Made by a program: the position numbers and the translations under genes. A stretch of DNA of 64,000 nucleotides, from the NCBI RefSeq assembly GCF_016755875.1, contig NZ_BNED01000002.1, positions 1 to 64,000 of the forward strand. The letters are read 5' to 3'. Positions 52,212-61,237 of the stretch are shown piece by piece; within the stretch, counting starts at the first letter, position 1, and each line of letters opens with the position of its first letter. The DNA is from Streptomyces spororaveus. Lineage in GTDB: Bacteria > Actinomycetota > Actinomycetes > Streptomycetales > Streptomycetaceae. The notes under the pieces are model-generated. The model was not told where the DNA came from. It saw nothing but the letters and a program-made list of their open reading frames with translations, and did no database searches.

Positions 52212-54359
52212 TCAGGCGTCGGTGAGGCTCTTGATGGCCTCCAGCGCCTGGCGGGGAGAGTCGACCTTCTCGGAGCGGCTGCTGTCACCCTTGGAGCCGC
52301 GGCTGCCTCCCTTACCGCCGTCTCCGCCGCCGCGCCGACGGGGCTTGCCGTCGCCGTCCTCGTCCTCGTCGCTCTTGGGCTCGGGCCAGAACTCGCCGGG
52401 ACGTACGGGCTCGTTCCAGTCGAACCACAGGCCGCGCTTGGTCAGCTCACTGATCTCGTGGTCGGTGAGCCGGTTGACCTCGTCGGGGAACAGCTCGGAC
52501 AGGTCTGTGTCGAAGTCCGCGAAGAGGCTGCGCATGAGGACGGCGCGGCCGTTGTCCAGGACGATGACCGCGACGCCGCCGGTGGAGACGCCGTTCTCCG
52601 GGTCGGCCTCGCCGCGCATGGCCCGCTCGATCGCGGAGCCCTCGGTGCGGGAGTAGCGGGCGGGGATGGTCGGAACGTCGTACGGGTTCTCCATGGTGCC
52701 CTCCGCTGCCTTGCGGGTGGCGCCGGGCGAGCCCATGTTGAAGATCGTGGGCCTGGAGTTCTGCCGCAGGTTGTCCTTCATCTCGGTGGAGAACCCGTTG
52801 TGCGCGAACGGGCTCTGTCCCGCCGGGTTGAAGCCGATGCCGTACTTCAGCCCGGTGACGGTGAGGTCGTCGCCGTCGGTCTGGATGAACTCACCGAACT
52901 CCGCGTCCTGGCCCGCGGTCATGAACTCGTCCGCGAACACGTTCAGCTGCCGGTAGGGGCAGCGCGGGTCGCCCGGCTTGTAGTCGTGCGGCTGCCCGTC
53001 GTGCGGCCAGGGCATCTCCGCCCTGATCTCGCACAGCGCCTGCGCCGCACGCAGCGAGCGGGCCATCCACAGCGCGTTCGAGCCCTGCCGGTCGATGTAC
53101 CTCCCGAGCACAGTCGTCTTCTCGTCCTTGCGGACCGTGGACAGCCACACCACCTGACCGGCCAGCGACATGGCGGCCATGTCGATGGCGAAAAACTGCG
53201 TCTTCCCGGACCGGGACACGCCCAGGATCAGGCCGTGCCGGGCGGCGTTCTTGTCGTGCTGGAAGACCATGTTCTTCACCGGCTGCCCGGTGATGGTGTA
53301 CCCGCACACGTACATGCCCTTGGCGTCCGGGGTGAGCAGCTCGCGGGTCGCGGGGAAGATCTGCGACAGCGGCGGTTCGTCGAACGCGCTGATCAGGAAC
53401 TCGTTACCGTCAATGAGGACGAACACGCAGGAGTCATCCTCGGGCATGCCCAGGCCGCGGCAGACCTTGGCCAGGTCGATGCGCGGCGTCTCGGTGGAGT
53501 CCGCCATCTTCGCCCGGTAGAAGGTCACCCCGCGTTCGTCGTCGCGGGTCTTGTGGACCAGCTCCGAGCCGGGGGCGCCGCCCTTGGGTCCTGCGACCCG
53601 GTCCGTCCAACGCTCGGCGTCGGTCGGCTTGGTGCGGCGGCGCTGGTTGGCGTCGGGGGTGATGCGGGCCTCCAGCCAGCCGGGGCCGCCCTGGCGGCCG
53701 GGCTGGACGGCTACTTCCGCCAGGACAACGTCGCTGGACGGCACACCGAACGGCGCGGCGACCGCAGCCTCCGACAGGCCGGTGATCGGCCGTCCGGTCT
53801 CCGAGGCGCGCAGCAGGATCGTCATGTCGTGCCGCTGCCCGGGGTGCCGGGTGGCCTTGACGACGTGCGTGCGGCCGGGCATTCCGGCGTTCTCCCACAT
53901 CATCCGCACCTCGCGGGTGAGCAGGTCGGCTCCGTCGTCCGGCACCGCCACCGGCTCCTCGATGACTTCGGCGGGGGCCGGCTGCGGGGCAGGGGCGGCG
54001 AGGGCGGGGCGGTGACGGCGGCGGGTGTGCCGGGAGAACGGCATCACCAGGTAGCCCGCCGCCGCCCATCCGGCGGCAAGCAGCCCGTCCATCCCGTACG
54101 GGCCCCAGCCAGTGGTGGTCTTGGCCGCAATGTCGATGGCGGCGGCCAGCACGAGCGGGGACCAGCGCAGGATCTTGCGTCCGGCCCCGGGCTCGTCGCT
54201 CTTCGCAGCGAGCACCCAGCCGCCAATCCCGGCGGCGCCGGCGAGCTGCACGACCTGGTTGACGGGGCTGTCGGGGTAGAGGTTCGGGGCCACGGCCAGC
54301 ACGGGCGCGGCGAGGGTGTAGGCGAGGCGTTCGAGCGCAACGCTGCGCGGCGTGGTCAC
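52212..54359 (-). CDS. FtsK/TraB-type DNA translocase of plasmid transfer
   Basis: The 715-residue product has two N-terminal membrane segments (LAGAAGIGGWVLAA and MDGLLAAGWAAAGYLVMPF), an unknown middle domain, then the motor: GLILGVSRSGKTQFFAIDM (Walker A), LNVFADEFMTAGQD (Walker B) and ERAMRGEADPENGVS region. The C-terminus is disordered and charged. Streptomyces plasmids move double-stranded DNA with a single FtsK-like hexamer, TraB; this is the likely motor here. ATG 54359 has GGAGAAGCC upstream. Confidence 0.85.
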   Translation of the reverse strand: MTTPRSVALERLAYTLAAPVLAVAPNLYPDSPVNQVVQLAGAAGIGGWVLAAKSDEPGAGRKILRWSPLVLAAAIDIAAKTTTGWGPYGMDGLLAAGWAAAGYLVMPFSRHTRRRHRPALAAPAPQPAPAEVIEEPVAVPDDGADLLTREVRMMWENAGMPGRTHVVKATRHPGQRHDMTILLRASETGRPITGLSEAAVAAPFGVPSSDVVLAEVAVQPGRQGGPGWLEARITPDANQRRRTKPTDAERWTDRVAGPKGGAPGSELVHKTRDDERGVTFYRAKMADSTETPRIDLAKVCRGLGMPEDDSCVFVLIDGNEFLISAFDEPPLSQIFPATRELLTPDAKGMYVCGYTITGQPVKNMVFQHDKNAARHGLILGVSRSGKTQFFAIDMAAMSLAGQVVWLSTVRKDEKTTVLGRYIDRQGSNALWMARSLRAAQALCEIRAEMPWPHDGQPHDYKPGDPRCPYRQLNVFADEFMTAGQDAEFGEFIQTDGDDLTVTGLKYGIGFNPAGQSPFAHNGFSTEMKDNLRQNSRPTIFNMGSPGATRKAAEGTMENPYDVPTIPARYSRTEGSAIERAMRGEADPENGVSTGGVAVIVLDNGRAVLMRSLFADFDTDLSELFPDEVNRLTDHEISELTKRGLWFDWNEPVRPGEFWPEPKSDEDEDGDGKPRRRGGGDGGKGGSRGSKGDSSRSEKVDSPRQALEAIKSLTDA

Positions 54360-54442
54360 CGGCTTCTCCTTCGGCGAATGAGTACGGGCGGCCCCGCTGG
54401 TGTGCGGGGCCGCCCGTGATGGGGGTGAGTGGGGGAGGGGAG

Positions 54443-54862
54443 TCAGCGGTTGAAGAACCCGGGCCTGGGCGTCTTCTCGCGCCGGTTGGAGCGGATGTCG
54501 TCCAGCGCGCCGTAGAGCTTGGAATGGGTACGCCGGGTCTCGTGGGTGAGGTCGGCGGTCTCCTGGGCGGTGTCCGACAGCTTGCGGACCTCCCGGGCCG
54601 CGCCGACCAAGGCGACGGCCACGTTCGCGGTGAGGGCGACGAACTTCGGGTCCAGGCCGGCGTTCTCGATGTCGGTGGCAACGTCGTCGGTGTGGTCGGC
54701 GTTGGCCTCCATGCTGCGCTGCAGCCCCTCCAGCTCCAGGGTGGCGTCGTCCATGGCCTTGCCGAGCCTGTCCAGCTTGGCCTGCACGGCCTTGTACCGG
54801 TTGTCGCCGTCGGCCACGGCGGGCGCCGCGCCGCTGCTGCGGGGTGCGAGGTCGCTGCTCAT
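54443..54862 (-). CDS. Helical protein of the transfer operon, 139 residues
   Basis: The product is helical: DNRYKAVQAKLDRLGKAMDD, ATLELEGLQRSMEANADHTD, then AAREVRKLSDTAQETADLTH and the end KTPRPGFFNR. Close relatives, from memory, are often labelled conjugal transfer protein TraB on Streptomyces plasmids, though this is not the motor. It may be a coiled-coil partner of the translocase. Confidence 0.65.
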   Translation of the reverse strand: MSSDLAPRSSGAAPAVADGDNRYKAVQAKLDRLGKAMDDATLELEGLQRSMEANADHTDDVATDIENAGLDPKFVALTANVAVALVGAAREVRKLSDTAQETADLTHETRRTHSKLYGALDDIRSNRREKTPRPGFFNR

Positions 54863-54884
54863 CAGCGGATCTCCTCCGGGATCT

Positions 54885-57092
54885 CTAGTCGTGGTGGACA
54901 GCGGCCGAGGCGTGCTGGAGGCCGGCGTCTTCCTTGGCGGCCATGTCCTCGCCGTAGACGCGGGCGACCATCGCGGCCGCGAGCTTGGCGGCCTCCTTGG
55001 CGATGCCGCACTGCTCGGCGCAGCGTTCGGCCTGTGCCTTCATGCGGGCCGCGGAGTCGGCCAGGTCCGCGATCAGGTCGGTCACGGCCGTGTCGATGTT
55101 GTGGTCGCCGACCAGGTCGCCGGCCATCTCCCGCAGGGCTTCCGCGACCTTGCCGAGGGCCTCCATCAGGGCCTCGGCACGCTCCTGGTCAGAGGCGGCC
55201 TTGATGGCGATGTTCGCCATCTCCACCAGGTACTCGTCGAACGTGATGTCTGTACGGTGCTGAGCGGCGAGGCCACCCCCACGGGACGGCCTGCTGACTT
55301 CCGAGCTGCCCATGCTGCTCCCTTCCGTGCTGGTCGGCCTGGTGGTGCCGGGTCGTGCGGTGTGCTTCTCCGGTGCGGGCGCCAGACCCCGCACGCCGGT
55401 CGTGACGGCCGCGGGGGTGTCGGGGACGATGTCCGCGTCGGCGATGTCGTCCTCGCTCTTCGCGGGGCGCTTGGGTGGGCTGGTGTCGTGCTCGGGCCAC
55501 TCCACCGTCGGGGTGGAGTCCTCCGCACCGAACGGACTGTCCGCCGGACGGCCACGCCGACCGCCACGACCCGTACGACCGCGCCCCGTCCGGCCCGTCC
55601 GGCCCGTCCGGCCCGTCCGGCCGGTGCGACCGGTGCGACCGGTGCGTCGGGTACGTCCGCGCCGTCCGGCCCGGCCCGTACCGGCGGTGCGCCGGCGCCG
55701 GAACCAACGCCGCTTCTTCGCACCGTCAGACGCCCCGTCACCGGCCCCGGAGCCGGTGCCCGGCGTATCACCCGCCGTGCCGTCCTTCGAGGCGCTGGAG
55801 GCCCCGTCCGAGGCGTCCTTGCCGTCGGTGCCCTTGGCCTCGTCCTTGTCCTTGGTCAGGTTCACCTTCTCGGTGCTGGCCGCCTTGGCGTCCTTCGCGT
55901 CCGCGGCGGTCTTCGCGGCGGCGCGGCGCTTGTCCCAGCGGCGCTGGGCTTCCTCGCCGAGGGCCTGGCCCAGCGTGGTGCGGCCCGGGTCGGCCGCTGC
56001 GGCTTCCCGCTTCGCTTTCCGTGCCTCGGCCCGCTGCGCCTTCTTGGCCCGGCGGTCCTCCCACGCCTGCTGCTTCTGGGCGCGGGCCTGGTCGCGGTCC
56101 TTGCTCCGGTCCGCGACACCGGCAGCGTGCCCGGCGGTGCGCCGCTCCTGCCGCCCGGCCTGCCGGGCGCCGGCGCGCTCCTGGCGTCCGCGGGCCCGCT
56201 CGGCGCGGACGCTGGACGCCGGACCTCGCTCACCCTTCGAGTCACCACCCCGGCCGGAGCTGCCAGAGCCCGTCTGAGAGCCTTTCGACCCACCGGACGA
56301 CCCGTTGCGCCCGGAGCCAGCTGCGCGGCCGCCAGAGCCCGACTGGGAGCCCTTCGGGCCGCCCTTGCCGCCTCCGCTGCCCCCGGTCGATCCGGTCCCC
56401 GAACGGCCGCCGAGGCCGCCGGAGTTGGAGCCTCGCGAGGAACCGGACCGGCTCGGCCCGGCGCCGGAGCTGTTGCGGGACGCCCCCGCGCCGCCACCGC
56501 CGCGCGAGGACCCGCCACCGCCGCCGGCCTTCGAGCGGCCCTTGTCCGCCCCCATACCGGAGCCGGACGCCTTCGCGCGGTCGGCATCGGCCTTTCCGCG
56601 CGCCGCCGCCTTGTCGCCCTTCGCTTTCACCATCGCGGCGCGGAGCCTTCCGTTCTGCTCCATCATCGCGACTTCCTGCGCGGTGCGACCCTCCAGCAGC
56701 GCCGCCTTCCGCGCTATTTCAGCCTCACGGAATGGCGTCTCGCTTTCATGATTGGCCCGCGCCATTTCCAGCCGGAATTCCAACCAGTCACCGAGACGGT
56801 CAGCAAGAGAACGAAGCTGAATATATTCACCTACTCCGTATTCGCCGCCGGCTTCTCCGGCTTCCGGCACCGCTACTCCTTGGGAGCGCAGCGCCGTAGA
56901 CGTGTCGGGGGCGGCGGGAATCGGCGGCAGTTCCATCGTCGTCTCTTCCGGCGACTCCGGCGGAGCCGCCGGGATGTCTTCCGGCGGTGGAATGGTGTCG
57001 CCGTAATCCGGGATCGGCGGGGGCACGTATGTTGAGTCATCGCGCCAGGGGCCGCGGACCAGGATCCCGTTCGGGTCGTCCACGTCGGACAC
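54885..57092 (-). CDS. Large disordered and coiled-coil protein of the transfer operon
   Basis: The 735-residue product starts at GTG 57092 (GGGAGG eight bases upstream): acidic Pro-rich front (DVDDPNGILVRGPWRDD), a helix (SLADRLGDWLEFRLEMARAN), then long Ser/Gly and Ala/Lys/Arg-rich regions. GRTGRTGRTGRTGRTGR is a tandem tripeptide encoded by 9-bp repeats near 55600. The last 140 residues fold again (DITFDEYLVEMANIAIKAAS, AERCAEQCGIAKEAAKLAAA). It may be a scaffold on the transfer machine; unrecognised. Confidence 0.65.
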   Translation of the reverse strand: MSDVDDPNGILVRGPWRDDSTYVPPPIPDYGDTIPPPEDIPAAPPESPEETTMELPPIPAAPDTSTALRSQGVAVPEAGEAGGEYGVGEYIQLRSLADRLGDWLEFRLEMARANHESETPFREAEIARKAALLEGRTAQEVAMMEQNGRLRAAMVKAKGDKAAARGKADADRAKASGSGMGADKGRSKAGGGGGSSRGGGGAGASRNSSGAGPSRSGSSRGSNSGGLGGRSGTGSTGGSGGGKGGPKGSQSGSGGRAAGSGRNGSSGGSKGSQTGSGSSGRGGDSKGERGPASSVRAERARGRQERAGARQAGRQERRTAGHAAGVADRSKDRDQARAQKQQAWEDRRAKKAQRAEARKAKREAAAADPGRTTLGQALGEEAQRRWDKRRAAAKTAADAKDAKAASTEKVNLTKDKDEAKGTDGKDASDGASSASKDGTAGDTPGTGSGAGDGASDGAKKRRWFRRRRTAGTGRAGRRGRTRRTGRTGRTGRTGRTGRTGRTGRGRTGRGGRRGRPADSPFGAEDSTPTVEWPEHDTSPPKRPAKSEDDIADADIVPDTPAAVTTGVRGLAPAPEKHTARPGTTRPTSTEGSSMGSSEVSRPSRGGGLAAQHRTDITFDEYLVEMANIAIKAASDQERAEALMEALGKVAEALREMAGDLVGDHNIDTAVTDLIADLADSAARMKAQAERCAEQCGIAKEAAKLAAAMVARVYGEDMAAKEDAGLQHASAAVHHD

Positions 57093-57133
57093 GATGCACC
57101 TCCCTCCTGGGACTTGACAGAGCGTGGGGTCTT

Positions 57134-57166
57134 GTGTGCACGCGTGTGCACGTGCACGTGTGCACG
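57134..57166. promoter_or_regulatory. Four closely packed GTGCAC repeats
   Basis: GTGCAC occurs at 57136, 57146, 57152 and 57160, forming TGTGTGCACGCGTGTGCACG then TGCACGTGTGCACGC, with internal two-fold symmetry. It lies between two leftward genes, 42 bases before the GTG at 57092, so it could be the operator of the genes to the left. Confidence 0.5.
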
Positions 57167-57179
57167 CTTTACGCGCGCG

Positions 57180-57206
57180 AGGCCCCGCCGGAGCCCGGCG
57201 GGGCCT
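57180..57206 (-). terminator. Hairpin between two blocks of the transfer operon
   Basis: AGGCCCCGCCG (57180-57190) pairs with CGGCGGGGCCT (57196-57206). It follows the leftward gene that stops at 57220, so with the GTGCAC cluster it splits the region into two transcription units. Confidence 0.65.
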
Positions 57207-57219
57207 TCTCTGGTGACGT

Positions 57220-57528
57220 TCAGTTACGCGGGGGGTGCTTCGCCACGACCTGGTCCGCGTACTGCAGCAGGTCGTTCCAGATCCGTCCGTCGCCCTCCAC
57301 CCGCCGGTCCAGCGCCGTGATGAACAGGCGGCAGAGCAACGCGAATCCGGAGTAGACGTCTTCGCGACCGGCTTTGACGTCCTTGGCAATTCGGGATCGT
57401 GCCAGGCGGAGCCAGAATTCCATCAGCCCTGCCTCGCCGCGAGATTCGCGGGCTTTCGTCGCCTCTTCCTTCAGCCAATTCTGGCGCCGCAGCGCCGAAC
57501 GTTCGGCGCTGCTGAGGGGGCGGTTCAC
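57220..57528 (-). CDS. Hypothetical helical protein, 102 residues
   Basis: The product reads ALRRQNWLKEEATKARESRG, FWLRLARSRIAKDVKAGRED, then SGFALLCRLFITALDRRVEG. It is soluble and helix-rich. Its start overlaps the upstream stop (GTGA at 57525-57528). It appears to be the last gene of the right-hand transfer unit. Confidence 0.6.
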   Translation of the reverse strand: MNRPLSSAERSALRRQNWLKEEATKARESRGEAGLMEFWLRLARSRIAKDVKAGREDVYSGFALLCRLFITALDRRVEGDGRIWNDLLQYADQVVAKHPPRN

Positions 57529-58001
57529 GCCGACTCCCTGTCACCCAGGTCATAAATCGACGTGGGGCCACTGTACCCGGAATTCCGGCTCTGCCCATCC
57601 TGCTGCGACGGATTGGGCGCGGCCTGGAGCGGTTGCAGGTTCTTCTTACGCCACTTTTCCAGCTCCTTTTCCCTCCTGCCCTTGACCGTATTGACAACGG
57701 CCTCGTCGTGGGCGCGGCGCTTGTAGGCGCTCTTCTCCAGGCCGTCGGTGAGGCTGTTCAGGTTCTTGAGCACGTTCCCGAGGGCCTTTTCCACGGGCAT
57801 CGCGCGCAGCCTGGCGTGGTACCAGCGGTCGCCCTCCACGTGCGTGTCGCGCAGGTGCACGCGGGTCTCGTGCGCGAGGGTCTCCAGGTTCCTGCCGATG
57901 TCCAGCAGGACCCGCTGAACGTCGGCCAGGTACTGGGCGGTTGCCTCCGGGTTCTGCGCCACGTCGCGCAGAGGGGAGCGGTTCGGGTCGTTGCTGTTCA
58001 T
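57525..58001 (-). CDS. Hypothetical helical protein, 158 residues
   Basis: The product from ATG 58001 (GGAGG eleven bases upstream) has NPEATAQYLADVQRVLLDIG, RNLETLAHETRVHLRDTHV, VLKNLNSLTDGLEKSAYKRR and a disordered end. Coiled-coil-like and charged. It sits between the DUF2637 gene and the gene at 57220; likely same transcript. Unrecognised. Confidence 0.6.
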   Translation of the reverse strand: MNSNDPNRSPLRDVAQNPEATAQYLADVQRVLLDIGRNLETLAHETRVHLRDTHVEGDRWYHARLRAMPVEKALGNVLKNLNSLTDGLEKSAYKRRAHDEAVVNTVKGRREKELEKWRKKNLQPLQAAPNPSQQDGQSRNSGYSGPTSIYDLGDRESA

Positions 58002-58248
58002 GCGAGAAAGACCTCCAGGTCTCGGGGGTTGGGGATGGGGAAGTCCGGGTCCCCGAGGCTGTTGCGCGGGGTGGTGGTGCTCGCTCGGTACGAGCGGGCC
58101 CGCGCTCCGCACGAGGCGGGCGCGGGGGAGCGGCCTGCCGGCCGTGGCCGCCCCCGTTCCGCACTCGGTGGGCGAGCGCGGAACGGAGGCGACCATGAGC
58201 GGCAGGAGTGTTGCCAGACGGGCGAGCGCCTGGGCGCTCACCGGGCGC

Positions 58249-60612
58249 TCACTGAGCGCCCGGTGAGACCTCTTCGACCTGAGCGCGCAGCCGCTGGGCG
58301 GTCGGGCGGGAGACCGGGGTCTCGCAGAGGCCCGCATTGGTGAGCGCGTCGCGGATCTCGGTCCACTCGGGGCGGCGCCCGAGCTCGGTGTAGAGGAGAC
58401 GGATGCGTGCGTGGCGGCGCTCGGTGAGCGCCTCACTCGCGCTGCGGGTGAGCGAGCCGTCCGCTCGGTGAGCGTCGTCGTCCGCCGTGACGCGCTCACC
58501 CTCGTGAGCGCCTGAGGTAAGCGCCGGGCGCTCGCGCTCGCCATTCCCCCCGCCGGGCGTGAGCGCGCTCATGTGGGGGTGAGCGCGCTCGGCTTCGTCC
58601 ACGCGCTCGACCGTGTGGGCGTCCTCGAGGGTGAGCGTGTCGGCGAGCGCGGCAGGCGCCGTGTCGAGCTTGAGCGCCATCCGCATGTCCAGCGGGGCCT
58701 TGCTCCGCCACCGCCGGCCGTACTTCTCCTTGAGTTGCGCTCGCAGGTACGTCTGCTCCTGGAGGCGGGTGAGCGCCTCCTCGTAGGAGGTGATCTCCCA
58801 CAGGATCATCCGGCGGCGAAGCCGCGCGGTGGGGATCGGGGCGAGGATCCAGCGGCTACGGCGTACCGCCTCCATCCGCTTCTTGCCGGTGACCGCGCCG
58901 ATCCGCGTCGCGTACACGTGGGAGGCGATCTCCGAGAACACGACCCACAACAGGGTGAGGGCCGCGTGCCCGAGGCGGCCCGACACGGAGTCCGCAGCGT
59001 TCCAGTTCAGGTACACAGTGACCGCCGTCAGCGCCCGGGGCACCCAGCGAATCCAGCGCAGCTCCATCCCCATCCGAATCAACACCAGGTTGGCGCCGGT
59101 GAAACTCGGGATCGCGACGTCGATTCCGACCGGCAGCAGCCACGGCCAAGACCAGCCCCACCCAGCTGCCTTGGTCTCCAGCGCTGTGTAGGAGGAGAGC
59201 AGACCGAGGGTGGAGACGACCGCGGCCGCGATGACGATCGCGATCACGCCGACCAGCTCCTGCCCCGACAGCGGCGGCACCGAGCCGGCAGGCCGGGCGT
59301 CGGCCCGCGCCTTGCGCCGGACGGCGCGGGACTCGGTCCGGATCTCCCGGCGCCGCGCCCCCTGCACGGTGCGCTGCGTTGCCGCCTCGAGGATCCGGTC
59401 CGCCTCGGCGCGGGCCTGGCCGGCGGCGGCCTGGTCGGCGATGGCCTTGGCCACTGCCTCCCGGGCTGCCTTCACATCGGCGTCGGCCTGCTCGCGCAGC
59501 CGAGCGACGTCCTGGTCGACGGACACCCGCAGCTCCTCAGCGCACATACGCGCGTCGGCCAGGGCTCGTTCGGCGTCGGCACGAAGGCCGGCGGCCGCCA
59601 TCTCGGCCCCGACCCGCACCCGCACGGCCTGATCGTCCGCGCTCCCGCGCATCCGCCCGGCCTCACCCCGCGCACGCTCCAGAAGCTGCTCGGCGTCGGT
59701 GGTGGCGCGAGTGCGGATCTGCGCCGCCGTGCGCTCCGCACCGGCGAGCAGCACAGTGCGCGCAGTCTCCGCGTCGGCGAGAGCCTTCGCGGCGGCCTGC
59801 CCAGCCTCGATCTTCACCCGCTCGGCGGCCGCGGCCGCCGAGCGGGTGACCTCGTCCGCCTGGCCGCGGGCAGCTGCGAGGACCTTCTCGGCCTCGCCGG
59901 TCGCCGCCGCCGTGACGGCGTCGGCCTCGCGGCGCGCCTGGGCAAGCAGCTGCTCCGCCGCCGATTCGGCCTCGGCACGGATCTGGTCCGCGTCGACGGC
60001 CGCGCTGCTGGTGGCGTCCGCGCGAACCTGGTCGGCGTCCGACGCAGCCACGGACAAGAGGCGGAACTGCTCAGCTGCGGCGGCCTCGCTGATCGACGCT
60101 GCCTCGGCATGTGCACCGTCCAGGAGTTCGGCGGCGCGCAGCTCACCCTCGGCGAGGAGGCGGGCAACATCGTCAGCGGCCTGGCTTCGGAGGTCGGCGG
60201 CACGGTCGGCGGCGTCGGCCAGGACCGGATCGGCCTCCGGGAAGACCTCCAGGACGGCTGGCTCGGTGTCCGTGGCGGCGTCGGCCAGGAGGCGGGACTG
60301 CTCGGCGGCGGCCTCCTCGGTGAGGGTGGCCGCCTCCGAGCGGGCGCCGTCCAGCACTTCGGCGGCGCGTGCCTCGCCCTCGGCGACGATCCGGGCGGCG
60401 TCGACGGTGGCCTGGTCTCGGACATCGGCGGCCCGGTCGGCGGCGTCGGCCAGAACCGGGTCGGCCTCCTCGAACACGAGCGGCATGGTGTTCTCGGCAG
60501 CGGCCTGGGCGGCGATCGAAACCTCGACGGTGGGCGCCTTGGCGCGCCCGGCGCCGCGGGGCTTGGCGGCCGGGGCGGGCTTGCGCCTGCGCCGGGCGGT
60601 GGTGTTGGCCAC
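58249..60612 (-). CDS. DUF2637 membrane protein with a 400-residue coiled-coil front
   Basis: The 787-residue product has residues ~40-420 as an Ala/Glu/Arg-rich helix with heptad-like repeats (AADRAADVRDQATVDAARIV; ARGQADEVTRSAAAAAERVK), then SGQELVGVIAIVIAAAVVST, LPVGIDVAIPSFTGANLVLI, ALTAVTVYLNWNAADSVSGR and LTLLWVVFSEIASHVYA, the four spans of DUF2637. The end carries winged-helix-like SEALTERRHARIRLLYTELG and TAQRLRAQVEEV. DUF2637 proteins are common on Streptomyces plasmids and chromosomes. The long coiled coil is unusual. Confidence 0.8.
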   Translation of the reverse strand: MANTTARRRRKPAPAAKPRGAGRAKAPTVEVSIAAQAAAENTMPLVFEEADPVLADAADRAADVRDQATVDAARIVAEGEARAAEVLDGARSEAATLTEEAAAEQSRLLADAATDTEPAVLEVFPEADPVLADAADRAADLRSQAADDVARLLAEGELRAAELLDGAHAEAASISEAAAAEQFRLLSVAASDADQVRADATSSAAVDADQIRAEAESAAEQLLAQARREADAVTAAATGEAEKVLAAARGQADEVTRSAAAAAERVKIEAGQAAAKALADAETARTVLLAGAERTAAQIRTRATTDAEQLLERARGEAGRMRGSADDQAVRVRVGAEMAAAGLRADAERALADARMCAEELRVSVDQDVARLREQADADVKAAREAVAKAIADQAAAGQARAEADRILEAATQRTVQGARRREIRTESRAVRRKARADARPAGSVPPLSGQELVGVIAIVIAAAVVSTLGLLSSYTALETKAAGWGWSWPWLLPVGIDVAIPSFTGANLVLIRMGMELRWIRWVPRALTAVTVYLNWNAADSVSGRLGHAALTLLWVVFSEIASHVYATRIGAVTGKKRMEAVRRSRWILAPIPTARLRRRMILWEITSYEEALTRLQEQTYLRAQLKEKYGRRWRSKAPLDMRMALKLDTAPAALADTLTLEDAHTVERVDEAERAHPHMSALTPGGGNGERERPALTSGAHEGERVTADDDAHRADGSLTRSASEALTERRHARIRLLYTELGRRPEWTEIRDALTNAGLCETPVSRPTAQRLRAQVEEVSPGAQ

Positions 60613-60742
60613 GGGGGTGTCCTCTCTTACTCCGGCGCCTCGTGCCAGAGGCCACCGGTCGGTAGGGTCGTGACCAGGCCCTCCGGGGCCCCGGCAGCTT
60701 CAATGCCGGGGGCTCGGAGGGCCGTCTGCACGGTGCAGGCGG

Positions 60743-61114
60743 TCAGGGGCGGGCGGGCAGCGCGCTGCTGTCCTTCCCAAGGTGCTGGCGCAGCCAGGCG
60801 ACGGCGGCCGGGGTCATCGCCCCGGCGTCCGGCTCGCTCAGCGGCGCGGAGTCGATGTCGTGCATCGCGTCGGCGGCCGGGAGCAGCCGCATGTAGTCGG
60901 GGTCGATCCCGGCGCGGTGGCGGTTGGCGCTCAGCTCGACCAGGTCGTAGAGGACCTTGCGGGTGTCGGCGTGCGTCCAGGACCGTTCCACCCGGCCGAC
61001 GAACGTGTGGCCCGGCAGACCGAGCCAGAACCGCTCGACGTCGCGGAACAGGACCAGGTCGCCCTTGATGTAGGTGACCTTTGGCCGTACGGCCTGCGTC
61101 TGGGGCTGGGTCAC
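60743..61114 (-). CDS. Hypothetical protein, 123 residues
   Basis: From GTG 61114 (GGAGAGCAC upstream): QTQAVRPKVTYIKGDLVLFR, DVERFWLGLPGHTFVGRVER, then RKVLYDLVELSANRHRAGID. It looks like a small SH3-like/KOW-type beta-barrel followed by helix. Unrecognised. Part of the leftward operon. Confidence 0.6.
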   Translation of the reverse strand: MTQPQTQAVRPKVTYIKGDLVLFRDVERFWLGLPGHTFVGRVERSWTHADTRKVLYDLVELSANRHRAGIDPDYMRLLPAADAMHDIDSAPLSEPDAGAMTPAAVAWLRQHLGKDSSALPARP

Positions 61115-61237
61115 GTGCTCTCCTCACTCGCGTACACCGGCCCCGAAAGGCCGGCGGGTCCGGACTGCCCGGCTCCCCGTCACCGCCCGACCCGACCGCC
61201 GGAGTTCGGCGGTCGGTGCGGGCGGATCAGGCAGCCG

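Noticed and set aside
52074..54419. Long rightward frame opposite the TraB-like gene
   Set aside because: Its translation is a Gly/Arg/Val/Leu shadow of the minus-strand gene; the minus frame has Walker motifs and membrane segments.
54519..57035. Long rightward frame opposite the 735-residue gene
   Set aside because: Low-complexity shadow; no ribosome site and no domain.
58573..61068. Long rightward frame opposite the DUF2637 gene
   Set aside because: Shadow of a strongly biased coiled-coil gene on the minus strand.
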